Source of the DNA: Gilliamella sp. wkB7
GTDB lineage: Bacteria > Pseudomonadota > Gammaproteobacteria > Enterobacterales > Orbaceae
Assembly (NCBI RefSeq): GCF_001693435.1
Contig: NZ_CM004509.1
Span: forward strand, 2,728,001 to 2,792,000
Direction: 5' to 3'
DNA length: 64,000 nt
Shown here: positions 28,064 to 37,362 of the stretch, piece by piece
Numbering within the stretch: position 1 is the first letter of the stretch
Layout: every line of letters begins with the position of its first letter
The notes under the pieces: model-generated
Database searches by the model: none
Told to the model about the DNA's origin: nothing
Seen by the model: the letters and a program-made list of their open reading frames with translations, nothing else
Program-made: the position numbers and the translations under genes

Positions 28064-28993
28064 ATGCTAAATGAATTAAACAATCAAGATAACTTTAATA
28101 AATATCGCTATTTATTAGTGGATAACTTAGTGGTACTTAACTCATTAAGTCCATTATCACGCGATTCATTATTAGATCTATTTGGTGAAGATAAATCCTT
28201 TGGCGAAAAAAAACTGACGCAAGTATTACGTACAGATTTGGATTATGATCAAAGTATATGCCCGACACTTATTAAACTTGCTGATCCAAATGAATTTTTT
28301 GCCGATTCGATGCTTGATGAAATCAACCAACAAGCCAAAATTGAATGTTTATGGTCTAAACGCTATATTTGTGCTTATATTATCTCTGATCTCAAACCGT
28401 CGGTGCTGGCAAAACAACTGATCAAGATTGGTAATAATATCGCACAAACATTGCGACAACCTTATTATCCTTTCTTTGAACCTTTTCGAATGCAATTTTT
28501 ACACGAAGTGGGTTCAAAAGAAGACAATGCATGGCTAAAAGCGCAATTTTCTCAAATTGAAAACTACTATTATCCATCCATTGATAGTGGCAAATTTATG
28601 CGTTTCACTGCTGATAACACACTCGAAACGCCAATCAGTTGGAGTTCAAATTACTGTCAACGCTTAAAAAATTTCAGGATGATTCGAACGCTTGTTAATG
28701 CATGGTCGAATAATCGGTCACAATTTGATGAACAAAAAAATTTACCGCTTAATGAAAATGTGATTTCGCAATCAGCACAACTGGTTGAACAGGCTTATCA
28801 ATTAGGATTAACCCATGCTACCGATATCTTATTTTGGGGATTAAACGGATTAAGGTATCATCAAGTTTTTACTGAACATCCGCAAATATTTGAGCAAATT
28901 AGAAAAGCGCAACAAGAACCAGGCACATTCTCAAAACATGTTATTAATGCCAATATTCATTTTGAAAGCCAATTACTTTCTGCTAAAGAATAG
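28064..28993 (+). CDS. DUF4123-type T6SS effector adaptor
   Basis: A 309-residue protein, 2 bp after vgrG and 35 bp before the effector gene, the usual place for the chaperone that loads an effector onto VgrG. Sequence similarity to DUF4123 is modest: an N-terminal YRYLLVDNL, then RYICAYIISDLKPSVLAKQLIKIG, then PYYPFFEPFRMQFLHEV, in the order seen in that family. No signal peptide or membrane segment is seen. The assignment relies on position as much as on sequence. Confidence 0.72.
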   Translation: MLNELNNQDNFNKYRYLLVDNLVVLNSLSPLSRDSLLDLFGEDKSFGEKKLTQVLRTDLDYDQSICPTLIKLADPNEFFADSMLDEINQQAKIECLWSKRYICAYIISDLKPSVLAKQLIKIGNNIAQTLRQPYYPFFEPFRMQFLHEVGSKEDNAWLKAQFSQIENYYYPSIDSGKFMRFTADNTLETPISWSSNYCQRLKNFRMIRTLVNAWSNNRSQFDEQKNLPLNENVISQSAQLVEQAYQLGLTHATDILFWGLNGLRYHQVFTEHPQIFEQIRKAQQEPGTFSKHVINANIHFESQLLSAKE

Positions 28994-29028
28994 CAAAAAC
29001 AGATAAAACAAGAATAATAGAGTATAAG

Positions 29029-32000
29029 ATGAAAAAAACAGAAAACATTGCTAAAGAAAATCAAAACGAAGCAAAAGGAAATTGCCTTGCTTGTGGTCGA
29101 GTCGGAATTCCGGTTTTTTTACTGCGTCAAGCGGTTGTAAAAACCCAATCTTTGTTAACTAAAAGCATTGACCCCATTTATCAAGAATTAGCTGATTACA
29201 CTAAAACTTTAGATTTTAACAATCGCAAACCAGAAATAGAATTAGAGTATTATAGCTATGTACTTCGTACTTTGCGTGACGGTTATGTCTACGTTATGCA
29301 TCAACTTGACGATGATATTAATAGCCGAATATTTCATGTCTATGAATGTATTGAGGGGGCACTTAGATTAAAAAAACTCTATGAATTGACCAATACCCAG
29401 CCAAGACCGATATCAAAAGCATGCAAAAATGCCTGTCATACCATTCCAGCATCATTTATTAATCTTCAAGAACATTATACTTATGCATGGGTGGCTTATA
29501 CTTCGCAACCTTGGAGCGAAAAAACAATCAATGATTATTTAAAGCAACAAGATAGCAACATATTATCCCGTTTTACAAAAATTAATATAAAACAATTTAA
29601 AGACTCACCGGCCGAAGCAACAGGTAATCGTTCGGTGCCATTTAAAGATATTTTTGGGAGTAATTATCAAGAATCTAATAATGACGACAGCAAAGTATTG
29701 GAGTTTCGTTTTGGTGAGCAAGGTCTTAATAATTTTGAATCGGTACATCCTTTTATAAGTTTAAAAAGTCAGAAACAAAAATATGCTATACATGCCAGTC
29801 AACTATATAGCGGGGATAAACCGATATCTTGTGGTGTTGTATTAGAAGATACATTTGGCATTGCTCAAGAACTCAACTCCCAAAGATTATCACAACTGCA
29901 TATTTTTACCAATCAAGAAGACAATAAGAATAACCAAAAAAGTGATCTGAATGACCAACAATGTGATGTCGTTTCTCTAAAAGATGCAACACAGGTTTAT
30001 CAAAAACGTGGTGAACAACTGTATAAAAGTGTTAATCCTATTTTAAAAAAACGGTTTAAGTATTATCAGTCAGACATGTTTAAAAAACGCACGATTCTAC
30101 AATTTATTGAGAACTATCGTACTTCAGTTGAAAATGCTTATGACACTGAAATTGCACGGTTACAGGAATGGTATGACTATATAAAAAATATTGACGCTGC
30201 ACATGATTCAGGTAATGATTTTTTAGATAAAGCACAAAATGACATTGCAAAAGCCGAATCAGATAAAGCCGAAAAAATAAAAAAAATAAACGAACAGCTT
30301 GATAATAAAAAAATTGATTCTTTCAAAGGTGAATTAGAAACCGCTTTTGCTGATATTGAAAAATATTATCAAGAATGGTCGCAAGACTATTTTACTTATG
30401 TGCGTTGGTTATTTGGTAATGCACAATTTGTTTCAAAATACAGTAAAATAAAGCCGACAACGTTCAATCAAGCGCCTTTTTGGCAACAAGAATTTGATTT
30501 TTCTACCAGTATCAGAGCTCTAAGCTATATAAAAGAAGTTTTGCAAATCCTACTTGATTCTACCCATGCGGAAGTCCGTCTTGATGAAGATAACGCCCTT
30601 TGGGACGAATTACTGAGTAACCATAATAGTATTTTTTATGTAATTGAACATCAGAATAATCAAGGGATCAATATTGATGCGCCAGCATTTGTCAATTTAG
30701 ATAATAATACATTACTAAAATGGCGTGATGTAATCAGTAACTCAACAGGTTTGGTTTTAGCTTATAACACTTATCAGGCAGAAAAAACTCAAAACACCCA
30801 AACCGACAAAGAAAAGGAACTGCAAAAAGCGAAAGAGCGTGTTGAACTTGATATTGAAAAAAAACGGCAAGAGATCAACGCTAAACAAGAAGAGTTAAAC
30901 AACAATCGAAAATATAATCCACAAGAGCATGCAAAGCTACAAAAAATAAGAGATCAAAAAATTAAAGAACTCAAACAATTAAACGAGCATTTAGCATCAA
31001 TCAACCACCAACTAGCCGAGATGGTAGAGGGAAACAGTGTAATGACAGATGTAGGAAAAAATCGATATCTGCATCAACAAGCACTAAAAAAATACTCAAT
31101 CTTAAGAACACATAAACAATTCCAACCTATTGAGCCTCGTTTAAAACAGCTTGATTCGCTTGCTTACTTAGGTGACATTGGTGCCTATCCAGTTGAGTTT
31201 ACTAAAAAAGTTAGACCGGAAAAAATTCGACAAGTTTATGCATTATTGACTCAATTACAAGGGGAGCTTTTCCGCGAAAACAGTTTGACCGGTCCAGAAA
31301 TTGCTTTTTTGGAAAAATTTGATGTGACAGATGCAAAATATGATGTTGGCGTAAAAAAACCAACAACCCAAACGCTTAAATTTACGCTTTGTTTTCCTGA
31401 TGAAGTCAGTAAAGGCTTAGTTGTTGGTTTTTTGAAAAATAAAGAGATTGTCAATCCAAATGATTTTAAGAATTTTTTAGCAACAAAAATGCCTGATTAT
31501 GTCACTTTAGTCAATCGGCAAGCTGTTTTAGAAGGCAAAATTGATATTACCAATCGGCAGAAAGCTTCCAATGACGAAGCGATTCACCAATCAAACCAAA
31601 ATAAAAGGGATGATAAAACTCGTGAATATGAAATAAAAAAAGAAACTGAAGCGATGAATAAAAAAAAGAACGAAAAAATAAAGATCGAACAAAATCAATC
31701 GAGAACTGAACAAGCAAAACGAACTAGACAAAATGTGAAAGCCGCTAGACTTAACTACACTGTTAATGCGGTAATGGGTGTTATCACCATGTTAAATATT
31801 TTAGATGACATTAAAGCATTGGACAAAATTGAAGAGGGCAAAACTCAAAAACAGAAACAACTTAAGCTAGCCATCGACTTAAGCTCATTAGCGTTACTCA
31901 GTGTCGATACAGTTGCCATATATCGTGATATAAAATTGCAAATGCAATTATTAAAAGCTATGCGTTCCACCACTGCCAAAGCATCAATACCTGAAATTAA

Positions 32001-33009
32001 AAATTTATTAAAATCAAATGGTATTATTTCTAAAAGTATAGCAGAAGCTTTTGCCTTTATAACTGTACTGGAAGCGTTAGGTGAATTAAAAAGTGCTTTT
32101 GGCATGTGGAATATGGAAGATAAAAGTTATTTTATTTATAGAGTTATAGGTGCTTCCATCTTAGGTATTGGGGCTGTTTTTTTACTAGCTACTTCAAGTT
32201 TAGCTATAGGTGGGGGAGTTATATTATTATTAATAGGAATATATCTAATTGGTATGAGTAAAAAATATGACAATTTTACCCCTATCGATCACTGGCTAAA
32301 CCGCTGTTATTTTGGAGTGCATAAAGAATTTGACTTTTTAGGGTATGATGCCTATCACGAAGAGCAAAATTCTTTTGTTGGTTTTGGTCATTCGGTTAAT
32401 GATTACTTGGTTGCAATTTCAGGCATTGATACATTTATGATTTTTAAAAAACCAAGTTTATATAATGGAATGAAACTATATCATAGACATATCTATTTTT
32501 ATTTGCAATATTTAGATTACACATTCATTTCCAACAAATCTTTGCAGGCATCAGTTCGTTTATTTGGCAAAAATGACCAAAGCAATGCCGATTTTATTGA
32601 ATTCAACTTTAATATCAACTCCACCAAGATAAATAAGTACCCTGCACCAAATGACAATATCCTAATCCACACAAATGAAGATAAAGATAAAGAAACTTTA
32701 AAAATTAGAGACTATGTTACTTCTCAAAAAAGTTATTTTGTTGAACGTTATGAAAGTAAAAGCTTTAAAACGATTATAAACCGTAAAGCAATACGGGAAT
32801 CCAATTTTAATGATATTGAAAAAGTCGAATTGAAAAGTTCAACCCCTAACCAGCCAAAGAGTGACTTAACGGCAATCACATGGGTAGCAGGCACATTCGC
32901 TTGTGATCTGGTAAAAAGTTATCAAATCAATATCTACACTGATACCACAGATTGTAACGAAATCCCATTGATAATTAACCGAGATAGTAATAAATTTCAC
33001 GATGAGTAA
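29029..33009 (+). CDS. Predicted T6SS effector, VasX-like N-terminus, putative membrane-disrupting C-terminus
   Basis: A 1326-residue protein. The N-terminus has a CLAC pair (Cys19, Cys22) and, at about 82-90, LRDGYVYVM, features of the N-terminal region shared by VasX-type T6SS toxins. Two strongly charged coiled-coil stretches follow (about 590-670 and 865-905). Four hydrophobic or amphipathic segments lie at about 908-925, 945-967, 1000-1025 and 1038-1077, the last a clear double-pass membrane hairpin rich in Gly, Ile and Leu. This suggests a pore-forming toxin of the inner membrane. After about 1080 the sequence matches nothing I recognise. It follows vgrG and the adaptor in one operon and is directly followed by seven membrane-protein genes, which fit the membrane-located immunity proteins known for pore-forming toxins. 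Confidence 0.78.
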   Translation: MKKTENIAKENQNEAKGNCLACGRVGIPVFLLRQAVVKTQSLLTKSIDPIYQELADYTKTLDFNNRKPEIELEYYSYVLRTLRDGYVYVMHQLDDDINSRIFHVYECIEGALRLKKLYELTNTQPRPISKACKNACHTIPASFINLQEHYTYAWVAYTSQPWSEKTINDYLKQQDSNILSRFTKINIKQFKDSPAEATGNRSVPFKDIFGSNYQESNNDDSKVLEFRFGEQGLNNFESVHPFISLKSQKQKYAIHASQLYSGDKPISCGVVLEDTFGIAQELNSQRLSQLHIFTNQEDNKNNQKSDLNDQQCDVVSLKDATQVYQKRGEQLYKSVNPILKKRFKYYQSDMFKKRTILQFIENYRTSVENAYDTEIARLQEWYDYIKNIDAAHDSGNDFLDKAQNDIAKAESDKAEKIKKINEQLDNKKIDSFKGELETAFADIEKYYQEWSQDYFTYVRWLFGNAQFVSKYSKIKPTTFNQAPFWQQEFDFSTSIRALSYIKEVLQILLDSTHAEVRLDEDNALWDELLSNHNSIFYVIEHQNNQGINIDAPAFVNLDNNTLLKWRDVISNSTGLVLAYNTYQAEKTQNTQTDKEKELQKAKERVELDIEKKRQEINAKQEELNNNRKYNPQEHAKLQKIRDQKIKELKQLNEHLASINHQLAEMVEGNSVMTDVGKNRYLHQQALKKYSILRTHKQFQPIEPRLKQLDSLAYLGDIGAYPVEFTKKVRPEKIRQVYALLTQLQGELFRENSLTGPEIAFLEKFDVTDAKYDVGVKKPTTQTLKFTLCFPDEVSKGLVVGFLKNKEIVNPNDFKNFLATKMPDYVTLVNRQAVLEGKIDITNRQKASNDEAIHQSNQNKRDDKTREYEIKKETEAMNKKKNEKIKIEQNQSRTEQAKRTRQNVKAARLNYTVNAVMGVITMLNILDDIKALDKIEEGKTQKQKQLKLAIDLSSLALLSVDTVAIYRDIKLQMQLLKAMRSTTAKASIPEIKNLLKSNGIISKSIAEAFAFITVLEALGELKSAFGMWNMEDKSYFIYRVIGASILGIGAVFLLATSSLAIGGGVILLLIGIYLIGMSKKYDNFTPIDHWLNRCYFGVHKEFDFLGYDAYHEEQNSFVGFGHSVNDYLVAISGIDTFMIFKKPSLYNGMKLYHRHIYFYLQYLDYTFISNKSLQASVRLFGKNDQSNADFIEFNFNINSTKINKYPAPNDNILIHTNEDKDKETLKIRDYVTSQKSYFVERYESKSFKTIINRKAIRESNFNDIEKVELKSSTPNQPKSDLTAITWVAGTFACDLVKSYQINIYTDTTDCNEIPLIINRDSNKFHDE

Positions 33010-33027
33010 TTAAAAAGGAGAGTAAGA

Positions 33028-33852
33028 ATGCCATCAAAATATCGCCCCCAGATCGTTGGTTGGTTTGGCGACCTGGATAAAGGTCCTCATAGCCTACCAC
33101 TGCATGATGATCGCTTAATTTATGCCAATGATAACTATTGTGCATTTATTCGTCAGGAACATAATGATCAGATTTTTTATACTTGTCTCTATTTTATTGC
33201 CATTATTTTGTTGAATGTAACTATCATAGGATGTGTTTGGCTAGCGGTTCTCCATGATAATTCTAAAATCGAGTTTGTTGATCTGGTTGTTATAGCCTGT
33301 TTTATTACTAGCCTTTTTGCTTTAAATTATGCAATTCCTGAATTCTATCAAAATGCATTTTCCCGTCTTGGTAGTCCCATAATATTTAATCGTAAAACGG
33401 GTAAAGTGTATGTTAATGAAAGTTACTTTTTTAACTTTAAAATATTACGGCACCCAAAAGTATTTTTACAACCGAAAAAACGTCGCATACAAGAGTATGA
33501 TTGGAATGATATGCATGGTGTAATTATCCATAATTTTTCACGTAATGCTTTAACATCAACGGTGTTAATGGTGTGTCAACCTGGCACAAATCAGGTCATT
33601 GACCACGTTATGTTAGATCCTGCACGACCAGCAACAGGTAGAATGTTTGTCTGGGGTTGGATTAACAGTTTTATGGTGAATTATAAATCAGCCGATATAG
33701 ATGATGGCGAATACAAGACAGATGAAGAGGCAAAATTTAAAACAGATATGATAGAGGGTGAGGGTTGGCCAGAATGGATGGTGGAAGCTTTTAATGCCAC
33801 ATCACTTGAAGAGTTATCTACAATTAAGCAAAAATATAATATCAAGCCATAA
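33028..33852 (+). CDS. Predicted T6SS immunity protein, tandem copy 1 of 7
   Basis: A 274-residue protein with two membrane helices (about 48-73 and 83-105) and a C-terminal soluble domain. The invariant frame of all seven copies is MPSKYRPQ at the start, GWFGDLDKG, then IPEFYQNAFSR after helix 2, NRKTGKVYVNE, QEYDWNDMHGVIIHNFSRNA, and EGEGWPEWMV near the end. It resembles a family I recall as DUF6708; I am not certain. This copy has membrane module A (FIAIILLNVTIIGCVWLAVL) and the GRMFVWGW C-terminal form. It follows the effector by 18 bp and has the strongest ribosome site of the set (AAGGAG), so it is the best candidate for the cognate immunity protein. Confidence 0.75.
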   Translation: MPSKYRPQIVGWFGDLDKGPHSLPLHDDRLIYANDNYCAFIRQEHNDQIFYTCLYFIAIILLNVTIIGCVWLAVLHDNSKIEFVDLVVIACFITSLFALNYAIPEFYQNAFSRLGSPIIFNRKTGKVYVNESYFFNFKILRHPKVFLQPKKRRIQEYDWNDMHGVIIHNFSRNALTSTVLMVCQPGTNQVIDHVMLDPARPATGRMFVWGWINSFMVNYKSADIDDGEYKTDEEAKFKTDMIEGEGWPEWMVEAFNATSLEELSTIKQKYNIKP

Positions 33853-33898
33853 TAACGAATTTAAATAGAACGCAAAGGAATAAGGAACAAAAACAGTA

Positions 33899-34708
33899 AT
33901 GCCCTCAAAATACCGTCCCCAGATATTAGGTTGGTTTGGCGACCTAGATAAAGGCCCTTATGGCCTATCATTGCATGGTCGTCGATTAATTTATGCTAAT
34001 GATAACTATTGTGCATTTATTCGTCAGCGACGAAATGATCAGATTTTTTATACATATCTTTATTTTATTTGTATTATTGGAATGAATATTCTAATTGTTG
34101 GTATGGTTATGTTTATTTTTGGATTTGATCACGAACTAACACTAATTGGAATAATTGGTTTTATTACTTGTAGTTTTGGTTTATATCTAATTATTCCTGA
34201 ATTCTACCAGAATGCATTTTCACGCCACTGTAGTCCAATTATATTTAATCGTAAGACGGGTAAAGTGTATGTTAACGAAAATTACTTTTTCAACTTTAAA
34301 GTATTACGACACCCAAAAGTATTTTTACAACCGAAAAAACGCCGCATACAAGAGTATGATTGGAATGATATGCATGGTGTAATTATCCATAATTTTTCAC
34401 GCAATGCTTTAACCTCAACGGTGTTAATGGTGTGTCAACCTGGTACACATCAGGTTATTGACCATGTTATGTTAGATCCAGCTCAACCCGGAGCAGGTAG
34501 TTTGCATGTTTGGTGTTGGATTAATAGTTTTATGGTGTACTATAAATCAGCCGATATAGATGATGGCGAATACAAGACAGATGAAGAAGTAAAATTTAAA
34601 ACAGATATAATAGAGGGTGAAGGGTGGCCAGAATGGATGGTGGAAGCCTTTAATGCCGCGTCACTTGAAGAGTTAGCTGCAATTAAACAAAAATATAATA
34701 TTAAATAA
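33899..34708 (+). CDS. Predicted T6SS immunity protein, tandem copy 2 of 7
   Basis: A 269-residue paralogue, 46 bp after copy 1. It carries membrane module B (FICIIGMNILIVGMVMFIFG, then ELTLIGIIGFITC), the N-terminal variant GPYGLSLHGRR with RQRRND before helix 1, and the GSLHVWCW C-terminal form. It lacks the final proline found in the other copies. The ribosome site is weaker than in copy 1 (AAGGA more than ten bases from the start). Copy 7 is nearly the same in its first two thirds. Confidence 0.72.
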   Translation: MPSKYRPQILGWFGDLDKGPYGLSLHGRRLIYANDNYCAFIRQRRNDQIFYTYLYFICIIGMNILIVGMVMFIFGFDHELTLIGIIGFITCSFGLYLIIPEFYQNAFSRHCSPIIFNRKTGKVYVNENYFFNFKVLRHPKVFLQPKKRRIQEYDWNDMHGVIIHNFSRNALTSTVLMVCQPGTHQVIDHVMLDPAQPGAGSLHVWCWINSFMVYYKSADIDDGEYKTDEEVKFKTDIIEGEGWPEWMVEAFNAASLEELAAIKQKYNIK

Positions 34709-34762
34709 TAACAAAAAAATTAAAGTGATAGTAAAGGAATAAGGATAAGGAATAAAACAATA

Positions 34763-35590
34763 ATGCCCTCAAAATACCGCCCCCAGATCGTTGGTTGGTT
34801 TGGTGATCTAGATAAAGGTGCTTATAGCGTACCTCTGCATGACCGTCGTTTAATTTATGCCAATGATAACTATTGTGCGTTTATTCGCCAGGATCACAAT
34901 GACCAAATTTTTTATACATGTCTCTATTTTGTTGCAATTATTCTAGGAATTATACTACTTGTAGGTTTTCCTTTCTGTATTTTTGGATTTAATGATTCTG
35001 ATATCGGTGACAAACTAACAATAGTTGGTACAATTGGTTTTATTACTTGCTGTTTTGCATTATATCTAGCAATTCCTGAATTCTACCAGAATGCATTTTC
35101 CCGTCTTGGTAATCCCATTATTTTTAATCGCAAGACAGGTAAAGTGTATGTTAACGAAAATTACTTTTTCAACTTTAAAGTATTACGACACCCAAAAGTA
35201 TTTTTACAACCGAAAAAGCGCCGCATACAAGAGTATGATTGGAATGATATGCATGGTGTAATTATCCATAATTTTTCACGTAATGCCTTAACCTCAACAG
35301 TGTTAATGGTATGTCAACCTGGTACAAATCAGGTTATTGACCATGTTATGTTAGATCCTATACGAGCAGCAACAGGTAGAATGTTTGTCTGGGGTTGGAT
35401 TAACAGTTTTATGGTGAATTATGAATCAGCCGATATAAATGATGGCGAATACAAGACAGATGAAGAGGCAAAATTCAAAGAGGATATGATAGAGGGTGAG
35501 GGTTGGCCAGAATGGATGGTGGACGCCTTTAATGCCACATCACTTGAAGAGTTATCTACAATTAAGCAAAAATATAATATCAAGCCATAA
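34763..35590 (+). CDS. Predicted T6SS immunity protein, tandem copy 3 of 7
   Basis: A 275-residue paralogue, 54 bp after copy 2. It has the only example of membrane module C (FVAIILGIILLVGFPFCIFG with a longer SDIGDKLT loop), so it is the most distinct in the variable part. The C-terminal half is of the GRMFVWGW form, with small changes (SADINDGEY, VDAFNATS). The N-terminal variant is GAYSVPLHDRR with RQDHND. Confidence 0.72.
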   Translation: MPSKYRPQIVGWFGDLDKGAYSVPLHDRRLIYANDNYCAFIRQDHNDQIFYTCLYFVAIILGIILLVGFPFCIFGFNDSDIGDKLTIVGTIGFITCCFALYLAIPEFYQNAFSRLGNPIIFNRKTGKVYVNENYFFNFKVLRHPKVFLQPKKRRIQEYDWNDMHGVIIHNFSRNALTSTVLMVCQPGTNQVIDHVMLDPIRAATGRMFVWGWINSFMVNYESADINDGEYKTDEEAKFKEDMIEGEGWPEWMVDAFNATSLEELSTIKQKYNIKP

Positions 35591-35641
35591 TAATGAACTT
35601 AAATAGAACGCAAAGGAATAAGGATAAGGAATAAAACAGTA

Positions 35642-36466
35642 ATGCCATCAAAATACCGTCCCCAAATTTTAGGTTGGTTTGGCGACCTGGATAAAGGTCC
35701 TCATAGCCTACCACTGCATGATGATCGCTTAATTTATGCCAATGATAACTATTGTGCATTTATTCGTCAGGAACATAATGATCAGATTTTTTATACTTGT
35801 CTCTATTTTATTGCCATTATTTTGTTGAATGTAACTATCATAGGATGTGTTTGGCTAGCGGTTCTCCATGATAATTCTAAAATCGAGTTTGTTGATCTGG
35901 TTGTTATAGCCTGTTTTATTACTAGCCTTTTTGCTTTAAATTATGCAATTCCTGAATTCTATCAAAATGCATTTTCCCGTCTTGGTAGTCCCATAATATT
36001 TAATCGTAAAACGGGTAAAGTGTATGTTAATGAAAGTTACTTTTTTAACTTTAAAATATTACGGCACCCAAAAGTATTTTTACAACCGAAAAAGCGCCGC
36101 ATACAAGAGTATGATTGGAATGATATGCATGGTGTAATTATCCATAATTTTTCACGTAATGCTTTAACCTCAACGATGTTAATGGTGTGTCAACCCGGTA
36201 CACATCAGGTTATTGACCATGTTATGTTAGATCCTGCACGAGCAGCAACAGGTAGAATGTTTGTCTGGGGTTGGATCAATAGTTTTATGGTTTATTATAA
36301 ATCAGCCAATATAGATGATGGCGAATACAAGACGGATGAAGAAGCAAAATTTAAAACAGATATGATAGAGGGTGAGGGTTGGCCAGAATGGATGGTGGAA
36401 GCCTTTAATGCTACATCACTTGAAGAATTAGCTGCAATTAAGCAAAAATATAATATCAAACCATAA
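35642..36466 (+). CDS. Predicted T6SS immunity protein, tandem copy 4 of 7
   Basis: A 274-residue paralogue, 51 bp after copy 3. Bases 35672-36093 appear identical to 33058-33479 of copy 1, covering the N-terminal domain and both helices (module A), while the flanks differ (for example TSTMLMV and MVYYKSANID). The C-terminal form is GRMFVWGW. This pattern points to recent gene conversion or duplication. Confidence 0.72.
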   Translation: MPSKYRPQILGWFGDLDKGPHSLPLHDDRLIYANDNYCAFIRQEHNDQIFYTCLYFIAIILLNVTIIGCVWLAVLHDNSKIEFVDLVVIACFITSLFALNYAIPEFYQNAFSRLGSPIIFNRKTGKVYVNESYFFNFKILRHPKVFLQPKKRRIQEYDWNDMHGVIIHNFSRNALTSTMLMVCQPGTHQVIDHVMLDPARAATGRMFVWGWINSFMVYYKSANIDDGEYKTDEEAKFKTDMIEGEGWPEWMVEAFNATSLEELAAIKQKYNIKP

Positions 36467-36504
36467 TAACGAACTTAAATAGAACGTAAAGGAATAAAAC
36501 AGTA

Positions 36505-37317
36505 ATGCCCTCAAAATACCGTCCCCAGATCTTTGGTTGGTTTGGCGATCTGGATAAAGGCCCTCATAGCCTACCATTGCATGATGATCGCTTAATTTAT
36601 GCCAATGATAACTATTGTGCCTTTATTCGTCAGGAACATAGTGATCAAATTTTTTATACATGTCTATATTTTGTTGCGATTATTTTGTTGAGTATATTAA
36701 TTGTAGGTATGGTTATATTTATTTTTGGATTTGATCATGAACTGGCACTGATTGGAATAATTGGTTTTATTACTTGTGGTTTTGGTTTATATCTAATTAT
36801 TCCTGAATTCTACCAGAATGCATTTTCACGCCACTGTAGTCCAATTATATTTAATCGTAAGACGGGTAAAGTGTATGTTAATGAAAGTTACTTTTTCAAC
36901 TTTAAAGTATTACGGCACCCAAAAGTATTTTTACAACCGAAAAAACGCCGTATACAAGAGTATGATTGGAATGATATGCATGGCGTAATTATCCATAATT
37001 TTTCTCGTAATGCTTTAACCTCAACGGTGTTAATGGTATGTCAACCCGGTACACATCAGGTTATTGACCATGTTATGTTAGATCCGGCTCAACCCGGAGC
37101 AGGTAGTTTGCATGTTTGGTGTTGGATTAACAGTTTTATGGTTTATTATAAATCAGCCGATATAGATGACGGCGAATACAAAACAGATGAAGAGGCAAAA
37201 TTCAAAGAGGATATGATAGAGGGTGAAGGTTGGCCAGAATGGATGGTGGAAGCCTTTAATGCCACATCACTTGAAGAGTTATCTACAATTAAGCAAAAAT
37301 ATAATATCAAGCCATAA
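36505..37317 (+). CDS. Predicted T6SS immunity protein, tandem copy 5 of 7
   Basis: A 270-residue paralogue, 38 bp after copy 4. It is a visible hybrid: the N-terminal variant GPHSLPLHDDR matches copies 1 and 4, the membrane part is a variant of module B (FVAIILLSILIVGMVIFIFG), and the C-terminal form is GSLHVWCW as in copies 2 and 7. Confidence 0.72.
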   Translation: MPSKYRPQIFGWFGDLDKGPHSLPLHDDRLIYANDNYCAFIRQEHSDQIFYTCLYFVAIILLSILIVGMVIFIFGFDHELALIGIIGFITCGFGLYLIIPEFYQNAFSRHCSPIIFNRKTGKVYVNESYFFNFKVLRHPKVFLQPKKRRIQEYDWNDMHGVIIHNFSRNALTSTVLMVCQPGTHQVIDHVMLDPAQPGAGSLHVWCWINSFMVYYKSADIDDGEYKTDEEAKFKEDMIEGEGWPEWMVEAFNATSLEELSTIKQKYNIKP

Positions 37318-37362
37318 TAACGAACTTAAACAGAACGCAAAGGAATAAGGAATAAAACATTA

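Noticed and set aside
25314..33009. Complete type VI secretion system
   Set aside because: Only vgrG, adaptor and effector are present; no tss core genes occur in the window.
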